Source: Vibrio harveyi NBRC 15634 = ATCC 14126 = KCTC 12724
GTDB taxonomy: Bacteria > Pseudomonadota > Gammaproteobacteria > Enterobacterales > Vibrionaceae
DNA: 64,000 nt
NCBI RefSeq assembly: GCF_001591145.1
Contig: NZ_BCUF01000009.1
Location: 62,001 to 126,000, forward strand
Direction of reading: 5' to 3'
Shown here: positions 54,977 through 63,738 of the stretch, piece after piece
How positions within the stretch are numbered: the first letter of the stretch is position 1
Layout: each line of letters opens with the position of its first letter
Program-made: the position numbers and the translations under genes
Notes under the pieces: model-generated
What the model saw: only the letters and a program-made list of their open reading frames with translations
The model's database searches: none
Told to the model about the DNA's origin: nothing

Positions 54977-57142
54977 ATGCGTTTCACTTTAACTACGTTG
55001 GCCGTATCGGTCGCGCTTGTCGCCGGATGCAGCAATCAAGGAATACCAACCATGAACCATTACTCTCAATCTCAACTCGTTGCTCAACAAACTCAAGCAC
55101 CTGTTGCTAAAAAAGTGCCACATGCAATGACGATTCATGGTGACACCCGAATCGATAACTACTATTGGATGCGCGATGATGAGCGCCAAGACCCAGAGAT
55201 TTTGCAACATCTTGAGCAAGAAAATCAGTATGCAGAAACCGTTCTAAAACATACTGAAGCACTACAAGAGCAATTATTCGAAGAGATCAAAGGTCGTATT
55301 GCGAAAGACGATAACTCAGTACCAGTACGTCGAGGTAACTACTTCTATTCAAATGAAGTAACAGGCGATAACGAATACGAAGTGCACATGCGTGCGAAAG
55401 ACTTTGCAGGCAAAGACAAGCAAGTCATCCTAGATGTAAATGAACTGGCGAAAGAGCACGAGTTCTTTAGCACTGGAGGCTTATATGTGAGCCCAAATGA
55501 GAACTTGCTGGCTTACGGTGAAGATACGTTAAGCCGTCGTGTTTATACCATCAAAATCAAAGATCTTAATACCGGCGAATATCTACAAGATGAAATTGAA
55601 GGTGCGTCGAGTGCTATCGCATGGCAAAACGACAACAAGGCTTTCTATTACATCAAGAAAGATCCACAAACACTGCTTGGTTATCAAGTATACCGCCACG
55701 TACTAGGCACTCCGCAAAAGAGCGATGAACTGATTTACGAAGAAACCGACAGTGCTTACTACACTTACTTGAGTAAAAGTAAAGATGACGAGCAAGTGTA
55801 CATTTGGCACTCAAGCACCGAAACGAGTGGTGTATCAGTCATTGACGCCAACAATCCAAACGCAAAAGCTGAAGCTTTCTACCCACGAGAAACAGGCATT
55901 GAGTACAGCATCGCTAAATTAGGTGATTGGTACTACATCTACACAAACTATCAAGCAGTAAACTTCCGTTTAATGAAAGTCAAAGCAGAAGAGATGCATG
56001 ATCGTTCTAAATGGGTCGATGTCGTCCCAGCAGACGACAATACTCAACTTGTCGATTTCGACTTATTTGATGACCACCTTGTGTACGAGCAACGTGCGAA
56101 TGGTCTATCAACAGTTAAAATCCGCCAGCTATCAACGGGCAAAGAGTTCCCACTTGAATTTAACGACAGCGCGTTTGCTGCTTATCTAACAGGCAACTAT
56201 GAACTCGATAATTCTAAAGTTCGTATCTACTACAGCAGCCTAACCACACCTGGTACTTACTATGATTTCGACCTGAATACGGGTGAATCTGAAATAATGA
56301 AGCAAACACCGGTGCTAGGCGATTTCGATGCGGATAACTATCAATCAGAGCGCATCATGGTAACCGCTCGTGATGGAAAGCAAGTGCCAGTATCATTGGT
56401 TTATCGTAAGGACCTGTTTAAGAAAGACGGGACCAATCCAATCTACCAGTACGGCTACGGCTCTTACGGATCAACAATTGAACCAACGTTCCGTTCAACC
56501 CGCCTCAGCTTACTTGACCGCGGATTTGTGTACGCTATCGCTCACATTCGCGGCTCAGAAATGCTTGGACGCCCTTGGTATGAAGATGGCAAAAAGCTCA
56601 CTAAGCAAAATACCTTTAATGACTTTATTGACGTAACAAAAGGGCTTGTTGAAGAAGGCTACGGCGCAAAAGACAAAGTGTTTGCGGTTGGTGGCTCTGC
56701 CGGTGGTCTATTAATGGGTGCGATCATTAATCAAGCACCGGATCTCTACCGTGGTATTGGCGCGCATGTTCCCTTTGTTGATGTCGTAACGACCATGTTG
56801 GATGAGTCTATTCCTCTAACGACCAACGAATACGATGAATGGGGTAATCCGAATGATAAAACGTACTACGACTACATGCTGAGCTACTCGCCGTACGACA
56901 ATGTGAAGGCTCAGAATTACCCGAACATGCTAGTGACGACGGGTTTGCATGACTCACAAGTTCAATACTTTGAACCGATGAAGTGGGTAGCAAAACTCCG
57001 CGAGATGAAGACCGATGACAATGTCTTGCTATTCAAAACGGATATGGAAGCTGGTCACGGTGGTGCGTCAGGTCGATTCAAGCGATTAAAAGAAGACGCA
57101 CTAGAGTACGCTTTCTTCCTTGATCTTTTAGAGACAAAGTAA
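54977..57142 (+). CDS. Lipoprotein oligopeptidase B-like S9 serine protease
   Basis: A 721-aa member of the prolyl oligopeptidase family. The N-terminal lipobox VAGC (about residues 15-18) predicts a lipid anchor in the envelope. A beta-propeller (about 80-440) covers the alpha/beta-hydrolase domain (about 450-720) with nucleophile serine in GGSAGG, aspartate in TGLHDSQV and histidine in EAGHGG. The trypsin-like specificity pattern (cleavage after Arg/Lys in short peptides) is that of oligopeptidase B. Most oligopeptidase B proteins are cytoplasmic, so the export signal is notable. AAGGA lies 9 bases before the ATG. Confidence 0.88.
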   Translation: MRFTLTTLAVSVALVAGCSNQGIPTMNHYSQSQLVAQQTQAPVAKKVPHAMTIHGDTRIDNYYWMRDDERQDPEILQHLEQENQYAETVLKHTEALQEQLFEEIKGRIAKDDNSVPVRRGNYFYSNEVTGDNEYEVHMRAKDFAGKDKQVILDVNELAKEHEFFSTGGLYVSPNENLLAYGEDTLSRRVYTIKIKDLNTGEYLQDEIEGASSAIAWQNDNKAFYYIKKDPQTLLGYQVYRHVLGTPQKSDELIYEETDSAYYTYLSKSKDDEQVYIWHSSTETSGVSVIDANNPNAKAEAFYPRETGIEYSIAKLGDWYYIYTNYQAVNFRLMKVKAEEMHDRSKWVDVVPADDNTQLVDFDLFDDHLVYEQRANGLSTVKIRQLSTGKEFPLEFNDSAFAAYLTGNYELDNSKVRIYYSSLTTPGTYYDFDLNTGESEIMKQTPVLGDFDADNYQSERIMVTARDGKQVPVSLVYRKDLFKKDGTNPIYQYGYGSYGSTIEPTFRSTRLSLLDRGFVYAIAHIRGSEMLGRPWYEDGKKLTKQNTFNDFIDVTKGLVEEGYGAKDKVFAVGGSAGGLLMGAIINQAPDLYRGIGAHVPFVDVVTTMLDESIPLTTNEYDEWGNPNDKTYYDYMLSYSPYDNVKAQNYPNMLVTTGLHDSQVQYFEPMKWVAKLREMKTDDNVLLFKTDMEAGHGGASGRFKRLKEDALEYAFFLDLLETK

Positions 57143-57195
57143 ACCTGGCGTCCTAAAAAGTGTTACACCCATTTTTATAACAGGGGTTATCCACT

Positions 57196-57226
57196 AAAAA
57201 ATGCCCGCATTGTGCGGGCATTTTTG
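57196..57226. terminator. Bidirectional terminator after the oligopeptidase gene
   Basis: A 14-bp stem with core ATGCCCGCA / TGCGGGCAT and a 3-base loop, flanked by A5 and T5. Confidence 0.92.
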
Positions 57227-57252
57227 TTGACTCTCAGTCTATTTGAAGAAAA

Positions 57253-57277
57253 ACGCCTATTCACAGCGAATAGGCGT
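57253..57277 (-). terminator. Terminator of the porin gene
   Basis: A 10-bp perfect stem ACGCCTATTC / GAATAGGCGT with a 5-base loop and a minus-strand T5 tract. Confidence 0.85.
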
Positions 57278-57320
57278 CAACACAATAAATGTGTTTAGGC
57301 AGTAGAAACTGTCCTATTGA

Positions 57321-58340
57321 TTAGAAGTAGTAACGAGCACCGATTGTCCAGTAGTCGTTCTCTTCCACGTTGTAGTCATTTCCGAGGTCAAATTCATAAG
57401 CAGCAAAGGTATAGAATGAAGGCGTAACTGCGTACTCAGCTTGTAACGCTGCTTCACTGTATAGAGTCTTGCTGTCTTTATCATTTTCTACCGCTTCGTA
57501 GTTCACACTGAACGTCCAATCATTCACCCCGTAGGCTAATAGACCTTCAAGTTGTACCGTTTCTTGATAAAGAACAGAAGTTGCTGCGCCTGGGAATTTG
57601 TAATCAAAGAAATAATCATTCATACCATATACGATTGCCGCATACAGACCTGAACCGTACTTACCGTAGTTAGCAGAGAAGACATGAGATGTCGCTGATT
57701 CTGATTTAGAACCGATGTCACGGTCACCGCCACTGTATACGTAACCAAGACCAAATCCGGCAAGGCTTGTGCTCACTGCAATCTGACCACGAGCATCGTA
57801 TTCATCATGTTCGCCTTGCCAGCCAAGACCGAGGTTAAATCCAAAGCCTTCACCGAACTCAAAACCTTTACGGTAGCTCAGCATTCGCTCAGCACGAGCG
57901 GAACCTAAATTATATTGGTCTGCATACAAGAAGTCGTTGGCAAACGCGATTGGTAAATCCGCAACACCAGCTACATCGTAATATGGTGACCATTGTGTAC
58001 CCGCTACCACGCGACCAAACTGTTCATGCGTTGCACCAATGTAGCCCAAACGTGTGTTGAACGAGCTCGCGCCCCCGTCCAGTAATTTGATAGACCATTC
58101 ACCCTTGGCATCAACTGTCACGCCATTACCAATGTCTTGTTTGCCGCCCACATTGATACGAGGAGATACGTCATGAATGCGAACATCTTCCTCAAAGTAC
58201 TCACCAACACCCACTGAAACGTGGCCGCCGATAGAAAGAGATGTGCCTTCGCTATTGTAAACTTCAGCTGCGAAAGCCTGAGAACCACATGCTAGTGCCG
58301 CCACTGCAACGGCTAGAGTTTTCATTTTCATTTTTAACAT
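57321..58340 (-). CDS. Gram-negative general porin
   Basis: A 339-aa outer-membrane protein with a Sec signal peptide (about 1-24, ending QAFAA) and a barrel of about 16 strands that ends in ARYYF. The constriction-loop region after RVVAGTQWSPYYDVAG and the repeated G-x-Y patterns are those of trimeric OmpC/OmpU-like porins of the Gram_neg_porins type. It should allow diffusion of small hydrophilic solutes; I cannot assign a substrate. It is a single gene. Confidence 0.85.
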   Translation of the reverse strand: MLKMKMKTLAVAVAALACGSQAFAAEVYNSEGTSLSIGGHVSVGVGEYFEEDVRIHDVSPRINVGGKQDIGNGVTVDAKGEWSIKLLDGGASSFNTRLGYIGATHEQFGRVVAGTQWSPYYDVAGVADLPIAFANDFLYADQYNLGSARAERMLSYRKGFEFGEGFGFNLGLGWQGEHDEYDARGQIAVSTSLAGFGLGYVYSGGDRDIGSKSESATSHVFSANYGKYGSGLYAAIVYGMNDYFFDYKFPGAATSVLYQETVQLEGLLAYGVNDWTFSVNYEAVENDKDSKTLYSEAALQAEYAVTPSFYTFAAYEFDLGNDYNVEENDYWTIGARYYF

Positions 58341-58544
58341 CCATATAGTTGTTTATACCGGTTCGTTACGACAGCAAGACAAAAATTTTCAACACAACGA
58401 ACACATACAACGTAGTAATGAAACATAAATGAAACAAATAAATTATATGCAACCAATCCAATTAATCGCTCAAAATTTGATCAAAACCACATAAAAAAAG
58501 GGAACTTTTCAGTCCCCTTCATAATTTTTGTGGTGTTTTTCGTG

Positions 58545-59414
58545 TTACAACTGCCAGCGCGCGAGTGGTTTCTCAGTTTTTATTCCTTTACTCCCCCAAC
58601 GATCAATGACGTCAATTTGCAGTATGCGATCTGATGAAATAATCGATTGTAGCTGTTTTGAGGGTCTTTTATCTGTAATTAGCCACAGAGTTTTATCTTC
58701 TTCAAACTGAGCTTTTAAAGACAGTTTCTCTGCTTCTGACCATTCCAGTTCAGGCTTGAATTGACGATCAACAACGAACAGTTGGTTTCCAGACGCAAAA
58801 TCCTCTAATGATTCCCCTAGCAAGACCACTGAATCAATCTCTTTCGCAAAGATAACGTCCTGTTGTTGATTAATCAGCTCACGTACTTCTAACATCAACG
58901 CTTGCTGGTTCTTTTCTATTTGAGCTTGATATTGAGGATAAACCTTTTGTAGATCCTCACCCACGATCGCAGCCATTCGAATTAAGTTAGTAGGATTCAT
59001 CCACGCATACTTAGATGTATCACCATTGTCTAACGTCAGTGCCGCAACGCCCGGTGCTCTTGGAGATATCGCCTGAGACGCGTCAATCTCAATCAAGCGA
59101 ATGTTCCCCTGACGAGCATAAACAAAAGTTGGGTCTTGATGCCAAATAGCACCCAACGTAATCGCAACGGTCGCCTCCTGCCCGGCTTTAATGGCTTGTT
59201 GTTGACCTTTACTTGCAAACCAGTTCACCAAACGTTCAACGCCATATCGCTTAGGTGGCAAGTAACTGGTTTCAATGCCTGTGCCTTGCATCAGTTGCTC
59301 AGACAACATGTAAGTCACAGGCGTGCTGGTAATAATATCTTTGCCATAAGAGAACGGTGCAAATGTACTCGTCAAAACCAAGCCCATTGTTATGATTTGT
59401 TTTTTCATCTTCAT
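58545..59414 (-). CDS. ZnuA-like periplasmic protein without canonical metal ligands
   Basis: A 289-aa exported protein (signal about 1-24, ending FSYG) with the fold pattern of cluster A-I metal-binding proteins: ITSTPVTYMLSEQLMQGTGIETSYL, a linking helix and LLGESLEDF. The usual ligands are missing. The PHxY segment reads PPKRYG, the second NPH reads NPTN (T142 in place of His), and no THxAfgY motif is present. It is the last gene of the metal-transport operon, 16 bp after the permease. It could bind the metal in another way, bind a chelate, or act as an accessory chaperone. Confidence 0.7.
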   Translation of the reverse strand: MKMKKQIITMGLVLTSTFAPFSYGKDIITSTPVTYMLSEQLMQGTGIETSYLPPKRYGVERLVNWFASKGQQQAIKAGQEATVAITLGAIWHQDPTFVYARQGNIRLIEIDASQAISPRAPGVAALTLDNGDTSKYAWMNPTNLIRMAAIVGEDLQKVYPQYQAQIEKNQQALMLEVRELINQQQDVIFAKEIDSVVLLGESLEDFASGNQLFVVDRQFKPELEWSEAEKLSLKAQFEEDKTLWLITDKRPSKQLQSIISSDRILQIDVIDRWGSKGIKTEKPLARWQL

Positions 59415-59430
59415 AATTGGTTATCCAGAT

Positions 59431-60306
59431 TTAAGCTTTTCGCACAATGCGGTAGATCGTTGCCGTTAGGAAAAACGCAGCAGAGACAATAATAATTGAG
59501 GCGCCAGACGGTACCGGCAATTCAAGTTCCATTGGCAAAACGGTTCCAACCAAGCAGGCAACGGTAGCCAATAAGGATGAAAGCAAAACAAAACTGCCCA
59601 TTCGCTTAGTGAGCAAGCGTGCCGTTGCCCCCGGAATAAGCAGTAACGCTCCAACCAAAACCGCACCGATAATCTTCACTGCTGCGATTGTCACGAGCGT
59701 AATCATCATGACGAACAGGTAGTCATAAAAGCTGGTGTTGAATCCACGAACACGCGCGATGTCAGGGCTAATGCAAGTCAGTAAGATTCTGTTGAAGGTC
59801 GGAATCAGTAACAATAGAATGATCAAACAGCTCACCGCAAGAATCGTTATGTCTCTGTCTGTCACCGTCAGGATCGAGCCAAACAAAACGTTCTCTAACA
59901 TATGAATATTGATCTTTCGTGCCACATACATCAGCAGGGCAGCACCTACTGCCAAAGCAAGAGCGAGGAACACACCCACGAGTGTATCGTAGGGAACGTT
60001 GGTTCGATTTCGCACGAAATGCAGCAATAGCGCGAAAATCATGCAGAAGCTGAATAACCCGATAAATGGATTTTCCGGTGGTTCACCAAGTAGCACACCG
60101 ATCGCTATACCAGTCAGCGCTGCGTGACCAACGGCTTCAGAAAAGAACGCCAAACGCTTCGCGATGACCAAGGTGCCCAAACCGCCCAATAACGGACCAA
60201 GAATTAGCGCTGCAACAATTGCGTTAACCATAAACGCATAAGCGAAGCTGTCACTGAGCCACCCGGCTTCTACTCCGTTGAGGGCAAATTGTCTTAACCA
60301 ATCCAT
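59431..60306 (-). CDS. ABC-type metal permease, ZnuB/MntB-like
   Basis: A 291-aa inner-membrane permease with about 8 helices. Family marks are AFFSEAVGHAALTGIAIGVLLG (the coupling-helix segment) and VGALLLIPGATARLL. It pairs with the ATPase encoded upstream; start and stop overlap as TAATG at 60306. The exact metal (zinc, manganese or iron) cannot be told from the permease. Confidence 0.9.
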   Translation of the reverse strand: MDWLRQFALNGVEAGWLSDSFAYAFMVNAIVAALILGPLLGGLGTLVIAKRLAFFSEAVGHAALTGIAIGVLLGEPPENPFIGLFSFCMIFALLLHFVRNRTNVPYDTLVGVFLALALAVGAALLMYVARKINIHMLENVLFGSILTVTDRDITILAVSCLIILLLLIPTFNRILLTCISPDIARVRGFNTSFYDYLFVMMITLVTIAAVKIIGAVLVGALLLIPGATARLLTKRMGSFVLLSSLLATVACLVGTVLPMELELPVPSGASIIIVSAAFFLTATIYRIVRKA

Positions 60307-61031
60307 TACGCCGCCTCCACTTTTGCCGTGTAGTGCTTAAACAGAGACTCAATACGCTCAGGACTCAATACTTCTGAGTGATGCCCCGAAGCGACGATTT
60401 GACGATTGACAACATGCACCTGCGCATCCAAACGGCGCACCGCTGTTACGTCATGATGGACAGCAAGAACGGTTTTACCTTCTGCTACCACTTCATGAAT
60501 CAAACCTTCTAGATAACGTACCCCTTGCTCATCCATACCCGTTGTCGGTTCATCTAGAACAAGTAAGCTTGGATTATCGAGTAGAGCTTGGGCGAAGAGA
60601 ACACGCTGTTGCTCACCGCCAGATAGTTGTCCCATACGACGATCACTTCTTGTTGCCATACCAACACGCTCTAATTGAGCTAGCGCCTGTTGAGCTTGCT
60701 TGGTTTTACGGCGCCAAAACAGAGGCACACGCGTTTGGTTAAGCAGTACAAAATCCATGACCGTCAAAGGTAAGCTGGCTTCAAACATGGCTTTTTGTGG
60801 TACGTAACCTATTTTTCCGGCTTGCTCAGCCTCCACCCAATGCACCGAGATGTCACCCGAAAATGGTGTAAGTCCTAAAACCGAACGTAACAATGACGTT
60901 TTGCCACCACCGTTTGGTCCCATAATCACATGGCATTGACCCGCTTCAAAACAAGTCTGAATGTCTTGCAGAATAAGGTTGTCCCCGTACTGCAAGCAGA
61001 CTTTATCAAGAGAAATCGAAGGACCTCGCAT
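60306..61031 (-). CDS. ABC-type metal transporter ATP-binding protein, ZnuC/MntA-like
   Basis: A 241-aa ATPase with Walker A GPNGGGKTSL, signature LSGGEQQRV, Walker B LLVLDEPTTGMD and the H-loop AVHHDV. The length and the position between binding protein and permease genes fit the cluster A-I metal importers. It overlaps both neighbours by one base (TAATG at 61031 and at 60306), so the three are translated as a coupled unit. Confidence 0.92.
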   Translation of the reverse strand: MRGPSISLDKVCLQYGDNLILQDIQTCFEAGQCHVIMGPNGGGKTSLLRSVLGLTPFSGDISVHWVEAEQAGKIGYVPQKAMFEASLPLTVMDFVLLNQTRVPLFWRRKTKQAQQALAQLERVGMATRSDRRMGQLSGGEQQRVLFAQALLDNPSLLVLDEPTTGMDEQGVRYLEGLIHEVVAEGKTVLAVHHDVTAVRRLDAQVHVVNRQIVASGHHSEVLSPERIESLFKHYTAKVEAA

Positions 61032-61966
61032 TAGGCTTTCTCCTGCTCATGCTTGCTTGCAACAAACTTCATCGCCTCTATTAAGGTTGCTACGTTGTCG
61101 CGCATCTCCACCTCGACTTTGTCGGCTTCGTATTCGCCGTGCGTCATGTGAGAAAAGCGATATAGCTTCACGCCCGTCGCTTCTTCGATCGTATCAACAA
61201 AACGATTTGGCATATTCAGCTCGTAAAATAGAACATCAATACCAGATTGGCGGATCTTCTCGATGGTTTCCTGTAGCTGACTAGCGCTTGGCTCTACGCC
61301 ATGAGCAGGTTCGATTACCGCGGCTACATCGACGCCAAACTCTTGTAGAATGTATCCATAAGCATTGTGCGTTGTTGCGACCTTCATACCTGCTGTATCT
61401 AGCTGCCCTAGAGACAACATCGCATCACGCTTTAAAAGGCGAAACGTTTTTGCGTACTTTCGCGCATTTTTTCGATAAAAAGCTGCGTTTTCTGGGTCAA
61501 GTTTGCTCAACTCACTGGCAATGGTGTAAACCTTTTGAATCGTGGTGGATAGTCCAACAAAGGTATGTGGATTCACTGCACCTTTACCAACGGATTGCCC
61601 CATAGCGGGCAATAGTGGAACTTCCTTATTTGCCTCAATCACCACCAGATCGTCGCGCTGCGCAGCTTGAATAACTTTCAGAGCAAAATCATCATGCCCA
61701 ATACCATTGACGACAATCACATCCATCTGATTCAATCTTTTAAGATCATTGGGTTGGGGCAAATAGTTATGAGGATTGAACCCTGCATCGACCAAAGGAA
61801 TGATCTCGGCTTTATCACCGACCACCGCTTTTACATAGCTGTAGTAAGGTTGCAAAGTGATACCAATGTTGAGCGTTTCGGCAAAACTTGAAGCGGAAGC
61901 GACCAGTAAAGCACTAGCCGTTAGAATTCGACGTAAGAGAGAGCGTGTCTTCATAGTTGTTATCAT
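61031..61966 (-). CDS. Periplasmic metal-binding protein, ZnuA/MntC type
   Basis: A 311-aa exported protein (signal about 1-29, ending SSFA). The metal ligands are in place: FNPHNYLP (H66), NPHTFVG (H134), TTHNAYGY (H200), with a carboxylate in the last lobe, probably E249 in FYELN. There is no His-rich loop of the ZnuA type. Zinc or manganese is the likely cargo. It delivers the ion to the permease encoded downstream. Confidence 0.9.
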   Translation of the reverse strand: MITTMKTRSLLRRILTASALLVASASSFAETLNIGITLQPYYSYVKAVVGDKAEIIPLVDAGFNPHNYLPQPNDLKRLNQMDVIVVNGIGHDDFALKVIQAAQRDDLVVIEANKEVPLLPAMGQSVGKGAVNPHTFVGLSTTIQKVYTIASELSKLDPENAAFYRKNARKYAKTFRLLKRDAMLSLGQLDTAGMKVATTHNAYGYILQEFGVDVAAVIEPAHGVEPSASQLQETIEKIRQSGIDVLFYELNMPNRFVDTIEEATGVKLYRFSHMTHGEYEADKVEVEMRDNVATLIEAMKFVASKHEQEKA

Positions 61967-61978
61967 GTTGGTTATTGC

Positions 61979-62530
61979 TTAATGCTTATGAGGGCTTGCA
62001 GGAGAAGAAGGCGTTAACACGATTTGTTGCCAACCACTTAGCTTTCGTTGACTTTGCTGAGTTAAGCCCTCGATATCGATAGAAACAGCCGTAGAAAACC
62101 AGATATCAGCATGCTCGTGACGGCTATCAAGTAGCATCGAAGCTGAACCTTCATCGTCCTGTCTCAAGCCAAGATAAAGTCCTGCATCCAACATCTGCCA
62201 TTGATGAGAACCTTTGCGCTGCCAACTTTGGTCTTTAACAAATGGAGCGAGCCAAAACGTTTCGAGTTCACTGACTTCAGGCCACTCACCCTCATCAATG
62301 TGGAGATCTCGAATTTCCTCATGAGCAAGTTTAAGCTCTGCAACCATTGCCAACTCTTCTTGCCCAAGGTCAGTCATCAACACTTGATGCTCGAGTGCTT
62401 CTGCGTGCTCAACTTCGGTTTGATGATAGGGCAATAAGGCGGCAGACACCGCAAGAATGCCGGCGATGGTTAATGCCACCCATTTACCTTCGCGACTGCC
62501 ATTATCCGGTCGAATTTTCTGAGTGATCAT
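61979..62530 (-). CDS. DUF6162-type membrane-anchored protein
   Basis: A 183-aa protein with one N-terminal membrane helix (WVALTIAGILAVSAALLPY) and a periplasmic part with several histidines (HQTEVEHAEALEH, RHEHADIWF, final SPHKH). The operon position between a small periplasmic protein and the metal-binding protein matches what I remember as DUF6162. The histidines may bind the transported metal. Its ATG overlaps the stop of the upstream gene (ATGA at 62530). Confidence 0.7.
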   Translation of the reverse strand: MITQKIRPDNGSREGKWVALTIAGILAVSAALLPYHQTEVEHAEALEHQVLMTDLGQEELAMVAELKLAHEEIRDLHIDEGEWPEVSELETFWLAPFVKDQSWQRKGSHQWQMLDAGLYLGLRQDDEGSASMLLDSRHEHADIWFSTAVSIDIEGLTQQSQRKLSGWQQIVLTPSSPASPHKH

Positions 62531-62847
62531 TTCTCTTTCAACTCAACCACATCAACTTCTACTGGGTTTTCATGCCCTGCGTCGAAAACAAGATAAAAAT
62601 CCATTTGAGGATGAGTGAACTCAGCGATAGAGCGCTTGTCTGTGGTTACTTTGGCAATCAAGTTGTCATCGTAATCGTACATTTCAACGTCATAGTCCAC
62701 TGCGGTAGAACCATCGGAGTAACCTGCTTCACAGATGACTTTGTCTTGTTCTAAATGGCAGCTCATTAATGGAAAGTGCGCCGCAGCTTGAAAGGACAGT
62801 AAGCCGCCCGAAAGAGCGGAAGCGATAAGAATAGAGCTGTTTTTCAT
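62527..62847 (-). CDS. Small periplasmic protein of the metal operon
   Basis: A 106-aa exported protein (signal about 1-23, ending AAAH). The mature domain has one cysteine pair (MSCHLEQDKVICEAGYSD) and beta-rich sequence (VDYDVEMYDYDDNLIAKV). I do not recognise the family; it could be an Ig-like or transthyretin-like domain. It lies in an operon for metal uptake with 4-bp overlap to the next gene. Confidence 0.65.
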   Translation of the reverse strand: MKNSSILIASALSGGLLSFQAAAHFPLMSCHLEQDKVICEAGYSDGSTAVDYDVEMYDYDDNLIAKVTTDKRSIAEFTHPQMDFYLVFDAGHENPVEVDVVELKEK

Positions 62848-62861
62848 GGTGTATCCAAAAT

Positions 62862-62882
62862 GGCTCAGTGGGGCACTGAGCC
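62862..62882 (-). promoter_or_regulatory. Intercistronic hairpin in the metal operon
   Basis: A 9-bp perfect stem GGCTCAGTG / CACTGAGCC closed by a 3-base loop, in the 44-bp gap between the DUF4198 gene and the next gene. No T-run follows, so it is more likely an mRNA-stability or partial-attenuation element than a terminator. Confidence 0.5.
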
Positions 62883-62891
62883 TAAACTTGA

Positions 62892-63722
62892 TTAATTTAA
62901 TTGCGTTTCGAACGTTAGGTGAACATTCACACTGGCTTTATCTGCGAGAGGATCGTTTTTCAGCTCACCTTTGTAGTTGGCTTTCATCAAATAGCGACCA
63001 GCCACCTCTGGAGTAAACGTAATTTTGCCTTCTTTATCACTCACGACATCCATTTGTTCTTGGTGGTTTCGGTAAAGGGTACCTTCACGAGTAATTTCGG
63101 CTGTGACACCTTGTTGAGGCTCACCATTAAAGAAGAATTGGAAAGTCACCGCTTCGCCTTCAATGATGTCTGATGGGTGAGTGATCGGTTTCATCTCTAG
63201 CAGCTTGCCTTCAATTTCCAGCGCTTTTTCTGTCGGCATCCCCACCGTCACGTAACTTTCCGCTCGGGTATAGCTCAGTTGCGTAACAACATCACGTGCT
63301 TTTTCTGGAATAACACTTGCGCGATCAGCTTTACTTGCTCGAGCCCACTTAACTGTGTCGCGGCGACCCGCTTTGTATTGGGTGTAGTAGCTTGGTTGGT
63401 TGTTGATCGCGACCTTGTGTGTGCCTTCTTCTTCAAAGTAGAAATCAAACATCGAACGACGTTTACCACGAACAACAAAGTTCGGACGCTCCGAACGACC
63501 ATCCGGCATGATCACAAATGCTTGATCGCTGCCCGCTGGTTTATCAAAAACAAACGTACCGTGAGAGGCAGTCACATCAAACGTCAGCCAATCACCACCT
63601 TCTTTTGATACTGTAAAGTGAGAAGGCAAAACCCAACGAGGGTGCGCTTGTGCTGTTGTTGCAGCTGCTAGCCCCATCGCCATTACACTTGCTAGTGCCA
63701 CCGCTTTCATTTTGGTTTTCAT
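62892..63722 (-). CDS. DUF4198 (NikM-like) periplasmic protein
   Basis: A 276-aa exported protein (signal about 1-26, ending AQAH). The mature N-terminus HPRWVLPSHFTVSKEGG and the Ig-like C-terminal domain (VTFQFFFNGEPQQGVTAEITREGTLY, then AGRYLMKANYKG) are typical of DUF4198, found with nickel, cobalt and other metal importers. The N-terminal histidine could bind metal. It lies between the DUF2271 gene and the small periplasmic protein in one transcription unit. Confidence 0.85.
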   Translation of the reverse strand: MKTKMKAVALASVMAMGLAAATTAQAHPRWVLPSHFTVSKEGGDWLTFDVTASHGTFVFDKPAGSDQAFVIMPDGRSERPNFVVRGKRRSMFDFYFEEEGTHKVAINNQPSYYTQYKAGRRDTVKWARASKADRASVIPEKARDVVTQLSYTRAESYVTVGMPTEKALEIEGKLLEMKPITHPSDIIEGEAVTFQFFFNGEPQQGVTAEITREGTLYRNHQEQMDVVSDKEGKITFTPEVAGRYLMKANYKGELKNDPLADKASVNVHLTFETQLN

Positions 63723-63738
63723 CGTTATTCCTTCTCTA

